Assembly (NCBI GenBank): GCA_956465555.1 | Contig: OY101126.1 | Span: forward strand, 104,501-168,500 | Direction of reading: 5' to 3' | Source of the DNA: Nitzschia sp. pyKryTriq1 | Lineage: Eukaryota > Bacillariophyta > Bacillariophyceae > Bacillariales > Bacillariaceae | Length of the DNA: 64,000 nucleotides | Shown here: positions 42,203-53,010 of the stretch, piece after piece | Position numbering within the stretch: position 1 is the first letter of the stretch | How the letters are laid out: each line of letters begins with the position of its first letter | Position numbers and translations under genes: made by a program | The notes under the pieces: model-generated | What the model saw: the letters and a program-made list of their open reading frames with translations, nothing else | What the model was told of the DNA's origin: nothing | Databases searched by the model: none

Positions 42203-43843
42203 CTATTGCCATGGCCCTCCCGAAGATATTTGAGGACAGGATGGCAGGGCGTGTCTCAGCATTTTGGTGGGTGCTGCTGCATTGGAACTGGATGTTTGTG
42301 TTGGTGGTGGTGCTTTGGCATTGGGTCCTGGTTGTTGTTGTTCATCATCTTCTGCTATGACTTCGTTTTTCAATTGTTGGAGAATGGAAGAGTTTTTGCG
42401 TAAGCCAGTGCGGGGTGGGGACCGAGAGGATGAATTTCGAAAGACGGCATTGCTCCGTCCTCCTCCTCCTGCCTTGGGAGATTTGCTGCGACGACGTTGT
42501 TGTTGTTGTTGTTGTTGCGGATCACTAGAATAAATTCCAGTAAAAGGAGCACTCTCCGATGATCCTGACGAAGATTCGGCAGTTGCTTCGGAAGCCTTTC
42601 CAAAACTGTTGCTACTCTTGAAACCCAACCGCAAGACACCCAGTCCACTGCTGGAAATACCACTGGTAAGTTTCTTGGCGGTCCAAGTCGCTGTACGCTT
42701 GAGATTGACACTGCTTCCAAATCCCTTGTTGGGGACGGCGGGAGCGGCGGCGGCTGCAGTACCACTACTAATACTCGTCGTCTTGTTCAAGGAGAGTTCG
42801 ACACGGAGCTTCTTGACAATTTGGGTAAAGGTGGGTCGCTTGGAAGAATCCGTCTGCCAACATTCCTTGATGAGTCGGCGCAAGGAAGTGGAAGGGATCT
42901 TGCTGGTCGTGTGTCGCCATTCTTCCATGACGACAATTTGCATAAAATCATCTCGAGAATTAATATGCTTGTACGGCTTGTCCAAAGTACAAATTTCCCA
43001 GAGCAAGATTCCAAAACTGTAAACATCCGACGCGAGTTCGGATCCAAAGCCGCGGGCAACCTCCGGTGCCATGTACCGAAGAGAACCTGCTACCTCGGTT
43101 GGCTTGATGGTATGGGCCTCTCGGGCAAATCCCAAATCAAAGATTTTAGGAACTCCGTGTTGGTCAAAGCCAATATTGTCCGGCTTGAGATCTCGGAGCG
43201 CCACTCCCTGCGAGTGCAAGTATTCCATTCCCTTGGCGACTCCCATGGCGACGCTGCTGACCCGTTCCAGAACTGCCGACTGGCTCATATGCTTGGCACT
43301 CGAGGAAGAGCTCGAACTCGCCGAAAGCCTCGTATTCCGACTGCTGGCCATCGTCTTGCTGCTCTTGTAAATCTGGCGATATTTTTCGAGCTTGTTTGAC
43401 AGCGTGTCGTCGAGCAGATCCAACACGATAAAGTACCCTCGGTCCGAGTCCACGTAGGCATTCAAAGAGCCGCCTCCGCAGATCCCATGAAGTCCAATCA
43501 CGTTTTCGTGTTCCAATCGCGACAAAATCTCTCCTTCAATGGCCAAATCGACCGCACCCGTTTTAAAGGTCTTGGTGTGCTGCTTGGTTTGCGGATTCAG
43601 ACATTTCAAGGCATAATCTCGGTCCGGACGATCATCGCCTCCGATCATTTGGACGCGAAAGACTTGCGAGAAACCTCCAAAGCCAATCGGCTGTTCAATT
43701 TGAATGTCATCCCACGTCAGATCGAACCGGCACTTTTCCGGATGCAGGCGCTCCAATCGACTGCGGCGGGCCAAACTGCCGGCTTCCTTGTCGGCAGACT
43801 CTCCTGCCATTTTTCGGCGCACATAATCGGAATTGTCCTCCAT
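42203..43843 (-). CDS. TKL-like protein kinase with LRD and DLG catalytic motifs
   Basis: 546 aa, single exon, ATG at 43843. Kinase domain about residues 45-350: glycine loop IGFGGFSQVF, Lys in YALKCL, catalytic ALRDLKPDNIGF (His of HRD replaced by Leu), Mg site FDLGFA (Phe of DFG replaced by Leu), RYMAPEVARG, SDVYSFGILLWEI and KRPTFTQIV. The invariant Lys and both Asp residues are kept, so activity is likely. The EICTLDKPY/SFGILLWE wording fits tyrosine-kinase-like serine/threonine kinases. A Ser-rich insertion lies in the middle of the N/C-lobe region before the catalytic loop. The C-terminal 200 residues are Ser/Gln/Pro-rich and basic, probably regulatory. Confidence 0.9.
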   Translation of the reverse strand: MEDNSDYVRRKMAGESADKEAGSLARRSRLERLHPEKCRFDLTWDDIQIEQPIGFGGFSQVFRVQMIGGDDRPDRDYALKCLNPQTKQHTKTFKTGAVDLAIEGEILSRLEHENVIGLHGICGGGSLNAYVDSDRGYFIVLDLLDDTLSNKLEKYRQIYKSSKTMASSRNTRLSASSSSSSSAKHMSQSAVLERVSSVAMGVAKGMEYLHSQGVALRDLKPDNIGFDQHGVPKIFDLGFAREAHTIKPTEVAGSLRYMAPEVARGFGSELASDVYSFGILLWEICTLDKPYKHINSRDDFMQIVVMEEWRHTTSKIPSTSLRRLIKECWQTDSSKRPTFTQIVKKLRVELSLNKTTSISSGTAAAAAPAVPNKGFGSSVNLKRTATWTAKKLTSGISSSGLGVLRLGFKSSNSFGKASEATAESSSGSSESAPFTGIYSSDPQQQQQQQRRRSKSPKAGGGGRSNAVFRNSSSRSPPRTGLRKNSSILQQLKNEVIAEDDEQQQPGPNAKAPPPTQTSSSNAAAPTKMLRHALPSCPQISSGGPWQ

Positions 43844-45746
43844 TGTTGTTGTTGTTGCTTTGTTGCTTTGCGTTTGGTTGTACTATATTATACGATAGTG
43901 TTCTGCAGTTGTTGTTGTTGTTGTTGTTGTTGATGCTGTATGTAATAGAGGTAGGAAGATGGGTAGAAAGGTAGAAAGTAATAGTGAAGAGAGACACAAC
44001 AATAAGAGAGAATAATACCTCGGTGCCGTCTTCCGTCTTCAACGGATGACCGACGAAAATGAAGACCACGACGACGAACCATACCAAGCAAGCAAGAAAT
44101 ACATTACGTGCACATGACGGTCTGTCTTTTCGGTGGTGGTCGTGAGTTCCTCTAGAGTTTATCCCCATGTATTTCATTATGACATCACGACCATTACTCG
44201 TTAACTCGTAATGTCTCTGATTTCTGACGCTTTCTAGGCCTTTTGGATACTTTGATCTATGCCCTAATCTCAAAGGATTCCCCGACATCTATTGATTTAA
44301 TGTGCCTTCGGAATCGGGAGTGTTTTTTCTGTCTTATTTATTAGGAGTACAAGAATTCCAGGGAGCAAAAAGTTTTACCGACGAAACGCTTTTCGTGACT
44401 CGAGACTGATGACAGCCTTCATCATTCAGGACTCATGGAAAGGAGAAGACAACTATTAGAACAGAATAGTAGAGGTACTTACTGTTCGACAGTTACACGT
44501 TGTAAAATAGTAATGACGTACGATGTTGTGTACGTCCGTATATGTTCGACAAGGTTTGATGACGACTGGCGTGTGACGTCATCAGTATGTCCTTCTGTCC
44601 TGATCGTGAAAATTACGCGCAAGAACCACGCGCGCGTTTCGAGCAATCCCAGCCACTAGCGCCCAAGCGAAATTACACGATCTAGCTCACTATTTACTGA
44701 TGTGGATAGATCAGACACTAGATCAAGTACTAGGACCTACATCCTTTTAGTTCCCAGTAGGAATAAAGAGATGCACATCCTGAGTCGGTGCCAATGATGT
44801 GGCAAGATGAAAGACAGTAGAATCCTGTGGATTTACTACTGGAAAATGCAATTACAAAAACTACTGGAAGTTTTTCTGGAAAATCAAGAGTAGCAAAAAC
44901 TATCAACTCCACTTTACAACCTTCCAGCCTGATCTCAACACACTACATACAAACAATTTTCCGGGTTCACGCCCAACTGCTCTCAGCCGGAGGGGTGTCC
45001 TAGACCGCCAGGGTGAGTACGCGAATATTCAGAGCGCAGTCATAAACTAGATATTTATTCGATTCATCTACAACACGTCGTGCTTCCAGGTGGAGCGGCG
45101 TGATACCAAGAAGAAAAGAATACCAGGTACTGTAATGGCAATTGCGATGTTCGCCACTTTTTTATTGGTAGCTGGGCCGATGTGTAGTCGCATCGGCAAA
45201 TCCACGCACGAGCGAGAAGGAAAGCAAGCGAAGGCGATAATATTGCTGGGGAATATGTGTCGCTGATCAAATCGGGTGCGTGCGTGGCGTGGGCAATTCT
45301 AGTGATGGTCGATGCCTCGCTCGCTCCCTCGCTAGCTCCCTCCCTCGATGCGATGATATCGGTGTGTTCTGCTTTCATGCGATGTCCTTCACGATTAAAT
45401 CGCCTCTGTGCTAGCACGGACATCCTTTCGTTGTATGTGGTGGCGGGGCAATTCAAGTGATGCTCGATCGTTCGCTTTGATTCTATCCGCCGGCGGGTAG
45501 ATGTGAGAAGCTACAAATATCGCATCCTAGTTGCATTGGTGGCGGAGATTTCGCACTCTCTCGTACTTGGTTGCTTCTGCCCTGTTCTCCTTCTGATGAG
45601 TGAGGCGCTTTGGTCCTTTAGAAACACTTTCATTGGTTAACTGTGGTGGTGTTTCGTTGTTTATCGAAATACATAAGCGTTCCAGCTGTTCGCTTCTAAC
45701 TATTCCAGCCGGTCATGTCACAATTCATTAAAGGCAGTTGTCAACA
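43844..45746. other. long intergenic region, no gene seen
   Basis: (GTT)n tracts at 43844-43860 and 43908-43932 upstream of the kinase. Remaining frames are short and featureless on both strands; a CGCTCGCTCCCTCGCTAG-type repeat lies at about 45318-45342. Confidence 0.4.
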
Positions 45747-45978
45747 ATGACAGAGAACCAGCGAACAGGCATCAACTGGTGTCAGAAACATCAACATTCG
45801 ATTGCCAAGATTCGTCCTCAACCCCACGAAATCGTCCAAGTCCGGCAAAGTCGGAATAAATCTCTATGCGCTCATCACTCCTACCTACAGTTAGTATGCG
45901 AAAAGAGAGAAACAAGGAGTCTCACACTTACTTTACGTTCCTGCTCTCAACATCTATAATTATTTCTCTTCTCTGAAG

Positions 45979-46530
45979 ATGATGCTAAAGCAACCCCACG
46001 GTTCCTCTTCAATATCTGTAAATCAACCGAAAACGAGCTGCTCGTCCTCCGAGGGATTTGTCACAATGAGAAGTCAAAGCATCCCGATCTCCAGCATCCA
46101 TTTCCATCGGACAGCATCGGAGATACAACTCTGCTTGGATGAACAGATCGCTGAGCACCGCGACAACATCTTTTTCACCAGGGTGGTGAAAGGGATCCAA
46201 CAGAGCCAACTGGCTGGCAAAAACCGATATCTCCAGATGCAAAACCAAGTGTGCTTGGCTCACATTCTGCAAACTCGAAAGGAATCCAACCACCAGCAAA
46301 GTCAACAACGGCCTACAACCATGCCTGGGTTCATTCCAATGCCGGAACAACAACAACAACAACAACAAGATGAGTGGTCCTCCGGAGTTGGTTTATCCAT
46401 CGATGCTCCTTCCTCCTCTTCTCTTCCTCCTCCGCCGTATTTCAATAGGCGTGATTTGAACTCCATCACTGCGGATGCTATTGCTATCGCGGACAACGTT
46501 GATGATATGATCTTTGATTTGGAGCTATAA
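45979..46530 (+). CDS. small paralogous protein A (RTASE...RVVxGI...FDLEL family)
   Basis: 183 aa from the ATG at 45979. Shares an ordered set of motifs with the gene at 50653: SIPISS, RTASEIQ, AEHRDNIFFTRVVKGI, NRYLQMQNQVCLAHI, a TRxE motif and a terminal IFDLEL. Poly-Gln near the C-terminal third. No known domain. An optional upstream exon exists: ATG 45747 to 45893, joined by a possible 85-bp intron (GTATGC...CTGAAG) in frame to 45979; the paralog has no counterpart, so I prefer the 45979 start. Function unknown; I infer a diatom-type lineage-specific family. Confidence 0.65.
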   Translation: MMLKQPHGSSSISVNQPKTSCSSSEGFVTMRSQSIPISSIHFHRTASEIQLCLDEQIAEHRDNIFFTRVVKGIQQSQLAGKNRYLQMQNQVCLAHILQTRKESNHQQSQQRPTTMPGFIPMPEQQQQQQQDEWSSGVGLSIDAPSSSSLPPPPYFNRRDLNSITADAIAIADNVDDMIFDLEL

Positions 46531-46679
46531 CGAAAAAGAGCCCAGAAATCGAACGTCCTCGCTACTATCTATGAGCTACTTCTTATTATCTTTGTTTTGG
46601 GAAGAGAGACATCTGATATTGTTATTACGCTATTTACATTCCTTTTCCACACGCTCGATTCATGTTTGATACCAACACC

Positions 46680-47740
46680 ACCCAACACCACATAGACCAA
46701 CCAAAAGCCAACTGCAACAACTATTAGACCTTTTTTTAGATGCAAACCCTCCTATCTCTATTATCAGTACTGTCCAGCCAAGCGCATCCTCGACGTCTAG
46801 AGTAGTATTCCAGCAGCCTTATAGAACAAGAAGTGCACGTCCGGCGGTCTACAAGGAACATTAGTTCGCTCTGTCGAAAACTCTCTGGTGCACTATGGCA
46901 TTGTCCGCTTGGAAAGGCCAGAGTGTATTATCATGTGATAGGCTAGCAGCATGAACTAGCTAGAGAACGGAGGAGGACTTCTTCACTTTCGAGGACAGTC
47001 CTCGGACTGAGCTGAAGTCCTCCTCCTGCCTACTGCTGCATACCAGTGGTTCGTCCGTGTAGAGGAACTCTCATCCTTCTTCTTGCCACTCTACTACTAG
47101 CCGATGAGGCTTGCAGATACGGCATGAATCTTCATTATCTGCTTGACAAGACCAACCAAGGCGCAATTCCGCTTCCTCACTTGCAACAGTAGGGCTGAAC
47201 TGGTAGTACCGGTAATGGTGTCCTTCTTCCCAAGAGCACCCTCAGTTCTTCTTTTGTTCGTCCGTGTAGCGACCGAGACGTTCTCATCTTTCTTACGAAT
47301 CTTGCTGATGGGACGAGGGAGATACTACACGAATCTTCATTCTCTGCTTGATACCGAAATAGCATGTGCTTTTTTGTTGAGATGCGAACACCCCGCCTTT
47401 CTCTAGTATCAGTATTACTGTCCAGCACTCGAGCGCATTCTCGACGTCGTCTACAAGCTAGAGTAGAGTACTTTACCAGCCATAACAAGAAGTAGTAGTA
47501 CACGCCCGGCGGTCTACAGTGCAAGTACCGGTAGTTCGCTCTGTGTAAAGCTCTCTACTAGGACAACTCTAGTAGCATTTTGTCCGCCTGGAAACGCCAC
47601 AGAATGTACTATCATGTGCTAGACTAGCAGCAAGAACTAGCTAATAGAGAACAAAGGACTTCACTTTCGAGGACAGTCGGACGGAACTGAAGTCCTCCTG
47701 CCTATACTGCAAGCAGTGGTTCGTCCGTGTAGAGGAACTC
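46680..47740 (+). repeat. duplicated non-coding block containing hairpins
   Basis: Segment 46735-47075 recurs at 47375-47740 (offset about 640-685 bp) as shared words in the same order: AGATGC(A/G)A, CAGTA..CTGTCCAG, GCGCAT.CTCGACGTC, CCGGCGGTCTACA, TTAGTTCGCTCTGT, GTCCGC.TGGAAA, TATCATGTG.TAG, CACTTTCGAGGACAGTC, GTGGTTCGTCCGTGTAG. A partial third copy of the last motif lies at 47255-47350. No coding potential. Confidence 0.8.
46970..47025 (+). other. long hairpin, 12-bp outer stem plus nested hairpin
   Basis: GAGGAGGACTTC (46970-46981) pairs exactly with GAAGTCCTCCTC (47014-47025); within the loop CGAGGA (46990-46995) pairs with TCCTCG (46999-47004). The copy near 47652-47705 keeps an 8-bp outer stem. 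Could be a structured RNA or a remnant of an inverted-repeat element. Confidence 0.7.
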
Positions 47741-48097
47741 TACTAGGTACTGTACCGCCGTGCATTGCTACTTCATCGTCAAAGTACAGAACGCCTCCGC
47801 GGAATATAGTAATGGCAAAGTTCTTGATGCAACCTAATGTTTGTGGAAGATGTGAACGCGATACTAATATGCATATGATACGAAGTTATAATATACATGC
47901 AGTTGTATTTTAATATTTGTGAAATATAGTCGGCCCCTTCATCGAAACAGAGTGGACGACCTGTCACTCCTATTCATCGTCGATATCCACTCGAAGAACA
48001 TTCGTCCCATACAAAATGAACGCTTTCTTTAATCGTTCTTCTCACCGAGTAGTAGCTAGAAGAAATATAATATAAACTCTTCCCCTTTGCAGACTTA
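47741..48097. other. intergenic region
   Basis: AT-rich, no gene or repeat recognised. Confidence 0.4.
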
Positions 48098-49462
48098 TTA
48101 GCGCCAAGTCTCGGGATAGGCGGCAACCCGGTCGGGATACTGATTCATGTGCGTATCCGCTCGGACTACCCCCTGATTCCAACGTCCTCGTCCATTGCGA
48201 TATTCCGGAAGGGCCCACATGGAACGGACAGGACGGTCCATGCCATACCGAGCGGATCTTCCATATCGCCGAGGACGATAGGCTTCTTCCTCCTCCTCCT
48301 CCCAGTCCTCTTCCACCAAATCCTCTTCGAGATCATCTGGAAATTCTGCGCGGGAAAGTGGCAACCTATACGAAGAATCCCTGTTTGTGATGGCTCGACC
48401 AAGGAGGTTCCTTACACTGTTCACGAAAGAATCCATTTGATTTTCCATGCGGTAGTTGTTGTCGTTCGTTTCACGACGCACGTCTTGCTGTTCCCTTCGT
48501 TGGTCCACTGTGAATTCACCGATCGAGTCTTCTAGAGAGGCCATGCGAGCTTCTAGCCGTTCGATCTCGTCTTCCAGAACTTGATTAGTGGTCGCTTCGT
48601 CGAGTCTACGTCCTCGGAGCCTCTCAAGTTCTTCTTCGAGCTCATCGTTCTCGTCTTGGAGCTCTTCGAGCCTTCTTCGGCGGAGTCGTTCTTGGTCAGA
48701 ACGATACGAATTTGATCGAAATCTAGACCTAAAGGGATTCCTAGGAAGAAAGCCAAAGAGGCCCTCTTCTTCTTCTTCTTCTGGGACGTAGTCGTCGACA
48801 AAGTCCTCTTCGAGGTCTCGGACTTCATCGCGACGGATTCTTGGGCGTGCGACATCTCTGACGTAATCCATCTCACGGTCCAGAAGGGGTTCCTCTCGTC
48901 GAGCAAAGTACCTCTCCCGACGGGAATGAATGTCTTGAATATCTGGTGCGACGGGCCGACTCGTCCTCCAGTTGTTCCTGCCACCAACACCAACACCACC
49001 AGGTGGTCGAGGAGGACCACGATAGTCACCATAATCCTCCATCCTTCTACGCCTTCCCAGCGTCGAAAGATTATCAATCACGCCTCCCGTCTGTGAGTAT
49101 CGCATCAACGTCTCACCATCGTCCCAGTTTCCCGGAGAAACCGATCGAGACGAGAATCCTCCTACTGCCCTGCGATCCACGTCCTCGTCGCGATAGTATC
49201 TTCGATCGCCTCCTCGGCGTTCGGACGAGTAATATCGGCGATCACCGCCATAGCCGCGGTCGTCGTAGTCACCACGGTTATAGGCGAGGTCATCCGAGTA
49301 GGCATACTCGTCCTCGCTCCATGGACGCGCTTGTCGTCGCTGCAACGACGGCGGCGTTGTTTGTTGGAGTCTGCTGCTGTTGGGAGTAAAACCATAGGAA
49401 GGATGATTTGCCAATTGAACCCAGAGCACCAGCAACAGGCAATGCTGATTAAACTTCATCAT
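48098..49462 (-). CDS. acidic/Arg-rich coiled-coil protein with plastid-type presequence
   Basis: 454 aa from the ATG at 49462 (the frame upstream opens only with a TTG). Signal peptide MMKFNQHCLLLVLWVQLA is followed by HPSYGFTPNSS, similar to the ASAF-type junction, so plastid import is plausible. The middle is rich in Arg, Tyr, Asp and Gly (RRYYSSERRGGDRRYY). A coiled coil with heptad-like Leu spacing lies at about residues 260-330 (LEELQDENDELEEELERL), then acidic clusters and a Tyr/Arg-rich C terminus (VAAYPETWR). No known domain; perhaps structural. Confidence 0.65.
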   Translation of the reverse strand: MMKFNQHCLLLVLWVQLANHPSYGFTPNSSRLQQTTPPSLQRRQARPWSEDEYAYSDDLAYNRGDYDDRGYGGDRRYYSSERRGGDRRYYRDEDVDRRAVGGFSSRSVSPGNWDDGETLMRYSQTGGVIDNLSTLGRRRRMEDYGDYRGPPRPPGGVGVGGRNNWRTSRPVAPDIQDIHSRRERYFARREEPLLDREMDYVRDVARPRIRRDEVRDLEEDFVDDYVPEEEEEEGLFGFLPRNPFRSRFRSNSYRSDQERLRRRRLEELQDENDELEEELERLRGRRLDEATTNQVLEDEIERLEARMASLEDSIGEFTVDQRREQQDVRRETNDNNYRMENQMDSFVNSVRNLLGRAITNRDSSYRLPLSRAEFPDDLEEDLVEEDWEEEEEEAYRPRRYGRSARYGMDRPVRSMWALPEYRNGRGRWNQGVVRADTHMNQYPDRVAAYPETWR

Positions 49463-50652
49463 GATGATATCTCTTTTTTGTTCTTCGACAACGTAGAAGA
49501 GGAGGAGCTTCCTCGACAAGATAATAGAACGTACACTTACTTGTACTCTTACCGAAATTCTGTGCCGTTGCTTGGCGTTTTCAGTAGTTAGTGGTGACGG
49601 ACGAAGCCGTCGCGAAACAGACGTACTTGCTTGCTTGCTTTTTGTTGATGGATTCCGTCTGTTGGTTTTACAGCACTACCAATCGCTGATGATCCTGACC
49701 TCACCCAACCTCTGCTCTGACAGATGCTGATTGTTCCTCGCGCCGCCGGACCACTTTCTTCAAGTCCAAAGAACGATTGATTTTACGCGGGAACTTCGCG
49801 AACGAATAGAAATAATCGCGACGCTTTCGTATCTTGGAGCATTTATCATTACAGTATTTTTTATTGGGAATTTCATACCGACGCCCATCCATCGCGTGAA
49901 GTGCTTGCCACGCATGCATCTTAGGGTGACGTGGTTCTAAACAAAGATTTGATTGGTCAACAGAACGGGGGAAACAAAGAGCTTTGGGAATCAATCGCGG
50001 TATCCAGCCCTTCCCCCTTTTGGGTTATCCGTCTTATAATCAAAGTAGTCAATCGTGTCACCTAACTAACTACGGTACCGCTCTTCCCAAAAAATCCAAG
50101 GAAGTTTTGATAGTCTTCTTTCGGCTTCTTCTAGCAGTTGGAGCTGACTTAATTAATCAACGAAGAGAACGATGACCTTCCATGCGTATTTATGAATGGT
50201 GGTACGGAATTGTGGAGTCGACAACCAAAGCACGGCGTCGCCGCCCTAATCTTGCCCATATCAGAAAATGCCAATCAAAAACTGCCGTAATTGGAAAGAG
50301 AGCTTATATCATATCAACACCTGAATGCCATCATCATCATCCATCTATCGCCAATCAAGTGCCGTAAAAAGGAGAGCCGCTTGCAGCCACCCGATCGTTG
50401 AGAGAACAGAGAACCAAGAGTGCGCACGCGCAATTTAGTACGGCAAGAATCAAGCGACCTCTCAAAACGAATCTCACATACCGGTATGCCGGTAACTGGT
50501 AGACCGTTCCTTCCTTGAAGCCATCGATCGGAACCCACGGACAAAAGCGATACGTACAGCGGTTGATGAGAGCCACAAATTTCACATCAGCGAGCCAATT
50601 TTTGCATTTCGTCTACTACGAGTAGTCTACAATAGTAATACCAATTTTGACC
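49463..50652. other. intergenic region
   Basis: No gene supported. Frames are short. GT(A/C)-type palindromes near 50480 (TACCGGTATGCCGGTA). Confidence 0.4.
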
Positions 50653-51189
50653 ATGGATCGATTCCTTTCTTCATCACGGTATTCCAGTCAGAACAGCTGT
50701 GGCACGGTGACCACGCCAGAGTCTTCATTGGCCTGCACGCCAGAAGCAAGGCGGCACTACCCTCGCCTCCAACAACACTCGAATTCCCTGCCCAACACGG
50801 TCGGCCGAGGCAACAAAACCACCCCCAGTATCCCCATCTCATCAACTTCGATGCGGAGAACGGCGTCGGAGACTCAAATGTCTCAAGAGGAGGCGGAAGC
50901 CGAGTACAAAGACTACCTTTTCTACTCGCGGGTAGTCCAGGGCATCAGCAGTAAACAGGAGCAGTACCAGGACGGCTACCTCAAGTACGAGAACCAAATC
51001 TCCTTGAATAACATCGTGCGCACGCGGAACGAAGCCATGTACGATATGGGTCTCAACGATGGTGGATACGATAACAACATCATTACCGGATACGATGCTC
51101 ACGGACGACCTGTCCTCTACAATCCTTTCCCGGTGGACCCGGCGGAGCATGATGCGCTGGAAGCCGGCATCTTCGACCTGGACCTATAA
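50653..51189 (+). CDS. small paralogous protein B (RTASE...RVVxGI...FDLDL family)
   Basis: 178 aa from the ATG at 50653; the frame opens two codons earlier with a TTG that is not used. Paralog of the gene at 45979: SIPISSTSMRRTASETQ, EYKDYLFYSRVVQGI, YLKYENQISLNNIVRTRNE and C-terminal IFDLDL. The pair differ in the Gln-rich versus Gly/Tyr-rich spacer before the C terminus. Both are intronless or nearly so and on the same strand 4.7 kb apart. No known function; the amphipathic core may be a protein-interaction helix. Confidence 0.7.
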   Translation: MDRFLSSSRYSSQNSCGTVTTPESSLACTPEARRHYPRLQQHSNSLPNTVGRGNKTTPSIPISSTSMRRTASETQMSQEEAEAEYKDYLFYSRVVQGISSKQEQYQDGYLKYENQISLNNIVRTRNEAMYDMGLNDGGYDNNIITGYDAHGRPVLYNPFPVDPAEHDALEAGIFDLDL

Positions 51190-52978
51190 GTTTTCTTCCC
51201 GTTCCTGCAATTCATTTCATTTCAGTTCATTGGCACAAGTAACGCTACGGCCAGCTTTTTTGCTATGCTATGTTCAACCTCTTTTGTTTCAATTCAATTC
51301 AATTCATCAGTGGGCTGCCTGCTGCGCATCAACTTCTTCTGATGGATGATTTGCTGCTTGCGGCCGGGCCCCACCACATTTTTCCTCACACGACTACGAA
51401 TCTATACGCTTTTGACTCTTGTGCTTTTGTAACTTAGATTTCCCAATTTTACTTCTATGATAACTCTTATCTCATGGAGCTACACTCTACTCTTCGTACT
51501 ACAGTAGCATCATGATGGAGAGCCAGTCTATTAGCTACTAGTAGTGGTACGTCTGTACTAGAAACTCCTTGCCTTTGGGCGCGTACGACTGACTCCGCGG
51601 CTATCCTTTTCGAGATGTTGTGATGATTCACGCACGGCAGATTGCTCAGTATGACGAACCGGTACAGTACTGACGGTACGAAGGAGCCTCGTAGAATAAT
51701 CGATAGAAGAACGAAGAACAAACTCGAAATCCCTTTTGGATGTAGAGTAAAAGCATGGTAAAATTGCCCTGCGCTTTGCGCGTAGTGCTTGCTTCACGCA
51801 CGAAGCAAGCATTTTTTATTCTATTATTATTTCTCAAGTTTTTAGGTACAGGTAGTTAGTTAGTGCGTCAGCGTACGTTCGTTCAGCCATCATGCATCGA
51901 TCGAGAACTTCCACTTTTTTACTAGGAAGATGGGCAAAACAGCTGCGGCAGAGCTCTCTTTGTTAAATAAAACGAAATTCCGATTCCTCAAACAACGTGT
52001 CAGAACATCATCCTACGAGTACGTACTAAACAAGCCCTCTACCGGTAGCATAGTGTCCAGTACGAGTGAAAACCGTACCAGTAAGTACCGACATCCCCTT
52101 GCCACCACACGCAGACACGCACAATTTCGGCGCGTCCATCGCCAATCGTCGAAATGCCGATGCCATCTACTACTAGTATCATACTCATACGTACCAGACA
52201 ACAAAACAATAATGTACGTACTCAGGGATCTGATGAGCATGGATTGCAATGCCGGAAGATGGTCATTGGCGAGGAGAAAACCGCTCCTTTCCGCATGGTT
52301 TGTTCTCCAATAATTACCTGCTGTTGATCATAAGAGAGGAACTTTTACGAAGAACTTCAAGAAGTCTTTGAGCGCCATCAGTCACCATGAGCGAGTCAGT
52401 CAGTCAGTCAGTCAGTCAGTCAGCGCCGTCAGCAGAGGAGCAAGCAATAGGAATGAATCATCATCATTTGCATGCATGGACAATGATTCATCATCATGAA
52501 TCATCATCATCATCATGACCAACGCCATCAGCCTTGAATCATCATCGTTGTGGAGGAAATGGTGGAGTGTGTCGCGGCTATCCCGTTGTGCAGTTCCTTG
52601 CTTTCCCTGATTTTACTACACATGCAAGACCACTGGCGCTGCTGCTGCTGGTGATGCATCCAACAAGTGCCACACTTGCTGGCCTTCCTGAGATAAAGCT
52701 GCACTGGACTACAGTTTTCAACAATCAATCGTCGAGCAGTGCAGTCAATTCCTGTTTGGTCGTCGTCTTGAAAGTCTGAAAGTAGTAGTAGTAGTAGTAG
52801 TAGAGCTGCATGCGCTACTGAAAAGATGACATGATACACGCATCGTCGTCGGGTGACGATGGCGTACTATACTGTATGCGTGGGAAGCACCAGCGTACCT
52901 CTCTAAAAGTGCTACTACTACATAAAGAAAGAAACTAGTACAAATAATGGTCTAGAGAGTATAGAGCTCATTCATACC
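51190..52978. other. long intergenic region
   Basis: Contains a (GTCA)n run at 52395-52423, ATC/CAT runs at 52455-52520, and TAG-triplets at 52780-52803. A 127-codon plus-strand frame at 51930 has an ATG but no domain and abnormal composition; I do not call it. Confidence 0.4.

Positions 52979-53008
<30 letters not shown>
52979..53008 (+). repeat. (CT)n microsatellite at the P450 stop codon
   Basis: About 14 CT units; the last bases form part of the TAG stop (complement CTA at 53007-53009) of the P450. Length change would alter only the 3' UTR. Confidence 0.95.

Positions 53009-53010
<2 letters not shown>

Noticed and set aside
45747-45893. Upstream exon for the small paralog at 45979
   Set aside because: Frame and GT-AG ends allow it, but the paralog at 50653 lacks any equivalent, so I kept the ATG at 45979.
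51930-52313. 127-codon plus-strand frame with ATG
   Set aside because: No domain, no signal peptide, composition like surrounding DNA; could be chance.
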